From Arthrinium phaeospermum (Eukaryota > Ascomycota > Sordariomycetes > Amphisphaeriales > Apiosporaceae): DNA of 64,000 bases. Numbering within the stretch: position 1 is the first letter of the stretch; every line of letters starts with the position of its first letter. The stretch covers positions 3,348,001-3,412,000 of the forward strand of contig QYRS01000003.1 in the NCBI GenBank assembly GCA_006503535.1, read 5' to 3'. The notes under the pieces were generated by a model that saw only the letters and a program-made list of their open reading frames with translations, was not told where the DNA came from and searched no databases. Position numbers and translations under genes: made by a program. Positions 61,367-64,000 of this stretch are shown here, one piece after another.

Positions 61367-62581
61367 CATTAATTGATTTGTTTCACTCTTTACACACATT
61401 ATCCCATATTGCAGTCCTCTCCTCTTGTGAGATTCATGAATTTGCTCCATGGGGCTCTCAGAGCCTCTCCTTTCGGAAAGCAAGTCGCAGAGATTCGGCT
61501 TTCGCGGGTTGCGGAACGCCCGTGGGAGTCGTGCGCAGCGTGCTTCTACGAGTCGGTTTGATGTGGCCTCTATTTATTTACCTTTGTTCGGGAATAAGAT
61601 GGGTTGCCTAAGGGCGTTGAAAGCAGGGGTCCCTAGGAAGACGGAACGGAACGCCCCTAGTGCAAAGAAAAGGGGGAAGGATCCAGCACCTCAATCAGAA
61701 CCTGCAATATCGAAGGACAGGTGAATTTAGTACAACTTATCTCCTTCTTGATATTAGGTCAGAGTACCGTCGATGGTCTGGCCTGCTATTGCCTGGACGG
61801 ATCCATGTATCACGTCATAGTCGACCATTGGCCCGACAACACGACAATTGACAGAAATGCGGCGACCAACGGCATGGAAGATGATGTTCACCTAGAGAGA
61901 TTTGAGCTGGGAACCACGTCGGATGTCGATACGTATATGCGCCCCCATGTGGAAGCTATTCCTATGGATCGAGTTGGCTTGGACGACCATTTGGGGAGCC
62001 AAGGTTGTCGTCATCTTATGCCCCCGGTCTTCATGTCCTTCTGCGGTGTTGTGAGCGCTGGTGCTTGAAAATACGCCACCGTTATCAGGGTCTGGCGGTG
62101 GTGGTGATGGTGATGGTGGTGATGGTGATGGTGATGGTGATGGTGAGAGCGAAAGCGACGGCGACGACGACGGCGACGGCGATCACAGGTACAAGGAACC
62201 CGAAAAGCTACGAGAAATCGGCGGACCCATCACGGAGGCGGCAATTCCTGCCGGCAATTCACTTTCAGTGTACCGCTACCAAGCTACTGGCCTTAGCTCT
62301 CGATCTGGGAAGGGGAGGCGAGTCTCTACAAGTGCATACATGAAGTAACAGTTTCTATTACTTTAGAGTCTACTCATAGTTAATGAAGCGATACGGAGGT
62401 GAAGCCACATATTCTACAATATCATTTGGGGATTCCCTTCTGCGCAACACGGGTAACACTTTGGCGATTCGAAGTTTTGGGGGTTTTCTGGGGTTAGAGT
62501 AACCTTCTGGCTGTTCAATGGCATACTTCTCTTCCCCCTTATTTCTATTAGATGCCTTCCTTGTCACTCTTGATGATACCT
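61367..62581. other. Low-support region with a GATGGT repeat
   Basis: A 91-codon frame (61449-61724) and a 116-codon frame (61721-62068, no ATG start) overlap with no familiar motif. The 95-codon Gly/Asp frame at 62061-62348 is made by the GATGGT repeat. None is accepted as a gene. Confidence 0.45.
62095..62147. repeat. GATGGT/GGTGAT hexanucleotide microsatellite
   Basis: About eight GGTGAT-type units, encoding (Gly-Asp)n in one frame. Likely length-variable. Confidence 0.9.
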
Positions 62582-63133
62582 TCAGTTTGAAAGTGCCGAA
62601 AACTCCCCCTTGCTGGTCCTGAAAGTGGCTAGGTGTAGACCTGGCCGGCCCAAGTCCTTGGCCGTTTTCCAAACCCGCTTATACACATCGTAAGTTGAAG
62701 GAGTGTCACATCGTCCCCCGACTGTGTCATAGCGATACTGATGGTTCCGGACGCAGTACGATCCAGCCCCCGTCTGTAGAATGTGCCATTTGGGCAGAAA
62801 CCGCTCCGTGCCCTCGCCGAGGTCTCGGCTGCAGGTGAACCGCACACGCGCCTCGCGGCCGACCACCTCTACGTGGTATTCCAGATCGCTGTGGCAAAGG
62901 TCGCAGACATAGATATTCCGGAGGTTGCCGCCCCAATTGCTCCTCCAATTGGCACCCGCATCGTCTCTCCATCGCCCGTTGGGCGGAAACGTGAGGCGCA
63001 ACGACACCGCGAGTAGCCCGTCGTTGTCCACCACCTCGAAGTTATGCATATGTACATCTTTGTGGTGGCAAACGCGGATATGGAACACCCGAGTTGTTTT
63101 GAGATGATTTCCTGGTGGAAAACGCCATCCCAT
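62582..63133 (-). CDS. F-box-protein-like C-terminal region, hypothetical
   Basis: A 183-codon intronless frame. It resembles the C-terminal module of fungal F-box proteins: a FHIRVCHHKDVHM block, a CDLCHSDLEYHVEV zinc-ribbon-like pair, then FTCSRDLGEGTERFLPKWHIL, where the family often has WRDLG...PKW. No F-box is present at its N-terminus, so it may be a truncated gene, or an N-terminal exon is missing upstream. The function is unknown; a substrate-recognition role would be speculation. Confidence 0.5.
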   Translation of the reverse strand: MGWRFPPGNHLKTTRVFHIRVCHHKDVHMHNFEVVDNDGLLAVSLRLTFPPNGRWRDDAGANWRSNWGGNLRNIYVCDLCHSDLEYHVEVVGREARVRFTCSRDLGEGTERFLPKWHILQTGAGSYCVRNHQYRYDTVGGRCDTPSTYDVYKRVWKTAKDLGRPGLHLATFRTSKGEFSALSN

Positions 63134-63288
63134 GGCTGTTCCAGAACCAAGCCTGATTGAAACCTTAACGTTCAGGGCTTGTCGTTTGAGAGAGGGTATT
63201 TGTATTGGAATGAAGGTGGAACCAGTTAGAAGATTGCCCGTTATGTGAGTATATGTACCGATAGAGACGAGGACCCAGACGGAGCAAG

Positions 63289-63660
63289 ATGGCAGGACAA
63301 GACGACGTTCTGATCAAGTCGGCGCTCAACGTAACGGCCCAGTTCGCGATACGGCTGCACTACGGTCACACGGCGCCGTACTGGGAGGGCACGTCGATAA
63401 GCCACCATCACTGGGGCCATAGCGACTGGAGATATTGCTCTTGTAAGTCCCGAGGCAGAAAAGACGATGCAGCATGATGTCAAGTCATGACTGATGCGGG
63501 CGGCCTGCTGCCAGGGCATAGGTACAGTATGGCCAGCAGTGCCTTTGGTGATGGCGGCGAGGGACCACGACTGGCGGATCCCGGGTACACAATGCCGCCC
63601 ATACGGTGTTTTGTTTATATTTCTGGATCTTTAATGGCTGCGGCGTCGTTGTATGGCTGA
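63289..63660 (+). CDS. Small two-exon hypothetical protein
   Basis: Exons 63289-63442 and 63515-63660 join to exactly 100 codons including the stop (99 aa). Intron 63443-63514 has a perfect donor GTAAGT, a GACTGA-type branch near 63488-63493 and acceptor GCCAG. The protein begins MAGQDDVLIKSALNVTAQ, has a His-rich middle (SHHHWGHSDWRYCS) and a weakly hydrophobic C-terminus. No family is recognised. Support is the good splice frame only. Confidence 0.35.
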
Positions 63661-64000
63661 TGATAGTGACTCGAGGGCAAAAGGGGGAAAGGGGGACAAG
63701 ACAGGGGCCGAAGACATCAACTCAACAGCTTTGTGTCAATGCTAGCTATTCTCATTCAAAACTATGGAGTTAAAGGCTCTGCATCTTTCTATAGTTAGGC
63801 ACATGTTTGTCCAATCCAAAGAGCATACGGCGAACGACTGCTTAATAGATTAATGCCTGCCTGACTTACACCGAGAGCTGACTAGGTGAAATGGTTACTT
63901 ACCCGACGTGCTGCCCCGGGTATAAGGGATAAGCCTTCAAAGGACTCTCTTGATTAAGTAGTTCATTCAGTCACACAGTTGGCGTCAGCTTTTGGAAAGG
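63661..64000. other. Right edge, no gene seen
   Basis: Only short frames; nothing recognised. Confidence 0.5.

Noticed and set aside
61449..61724. 91-codon plus frame after the DUF7703-like gene
   Set aside because: Basic and protein-like but with no homologue known to me; the apparent downstream intron would be only about 35 nt.

Overview
The window is nuclear DNA of a filamentous ascomycete, most likely a Sordariomycete (inference). The genes are fungal: a CAP20/perilipin, a Cut12-type spindle pole body protein, Lte1, 40S S0, mitochondrial uS15, V-ATPase subunit d, Nop58, a fungal paraoxonase, pirin and a DUF7703-like membrane protein. Introns are short (about 50-190 nt), with GTRNGT-like donors and GCTAAC/GCTGAC/TACTAAC branch sites. 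Intergenic regions are long, with CT-rich and TATA elements. No operons, CRISPR arrays, rRNA or convincing tRNA genes were seen.

Layout. 0.7-3.6 kb: a DENN-domain protein on the minus strand. 3.6-17.6 kb: a 14-kb stretch with no recognisable gene, ending at CAP20. 17.7-24.8 kb: CAP20, cut12 and a tandem-BTB protein, all plus strand. 24.8-31.9 kb: another gene-poor stretch with microsatellites, upstream of LTE1. 31.9-46.4 kb: a dense housekeeping block of LTE1, RPS0, the mitochondrial uS15 gene (MRPS28), VMA6 and NOP58. In this block RPS0/MRPS28 and VMA6/NOP58 are divergent pairs, while LTE1/RPS0 and MRPS28/VMA6 are convergent. 46.4-64 kb: an accessory-like region with a membrane-anchored paraoxonase-like enzyme, two APH-type kinase relics, pirin, a GPI-anchored secreted protein, an SGNH-hydrolase relic, a DUF7703-like membrane protein, an F-box-type orphan and small uncertain genes.

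Exon structures were built by hand from splice signals and checked by reading frame; every assembled CDS is divisible by three. The core genes serve translation (S0, uS15m), ribosome biogenesis (Nop58), vacuolar acidification (Vma6), mitotic exit and spindle poles (Lte1, Cut12), membrane traffic (DENN) and lipid droplets (CAP20).

The most interesting signals are three decayed enzyme genes within about 9 kb. Two of them read in one frame through isolated stop codons that could be C-to-T changes, which resembles light repeat-induced point mutation. Others are the large CAP20-proximal desert, a divergent promoter shared by a cytosolic and a mitochondrial ribosomal protein gene, a long stop-free extension upstream of LTE1, and a pirin with a possible membrane-anchoring N-terminus. 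No clearly new multi-gene system was found.
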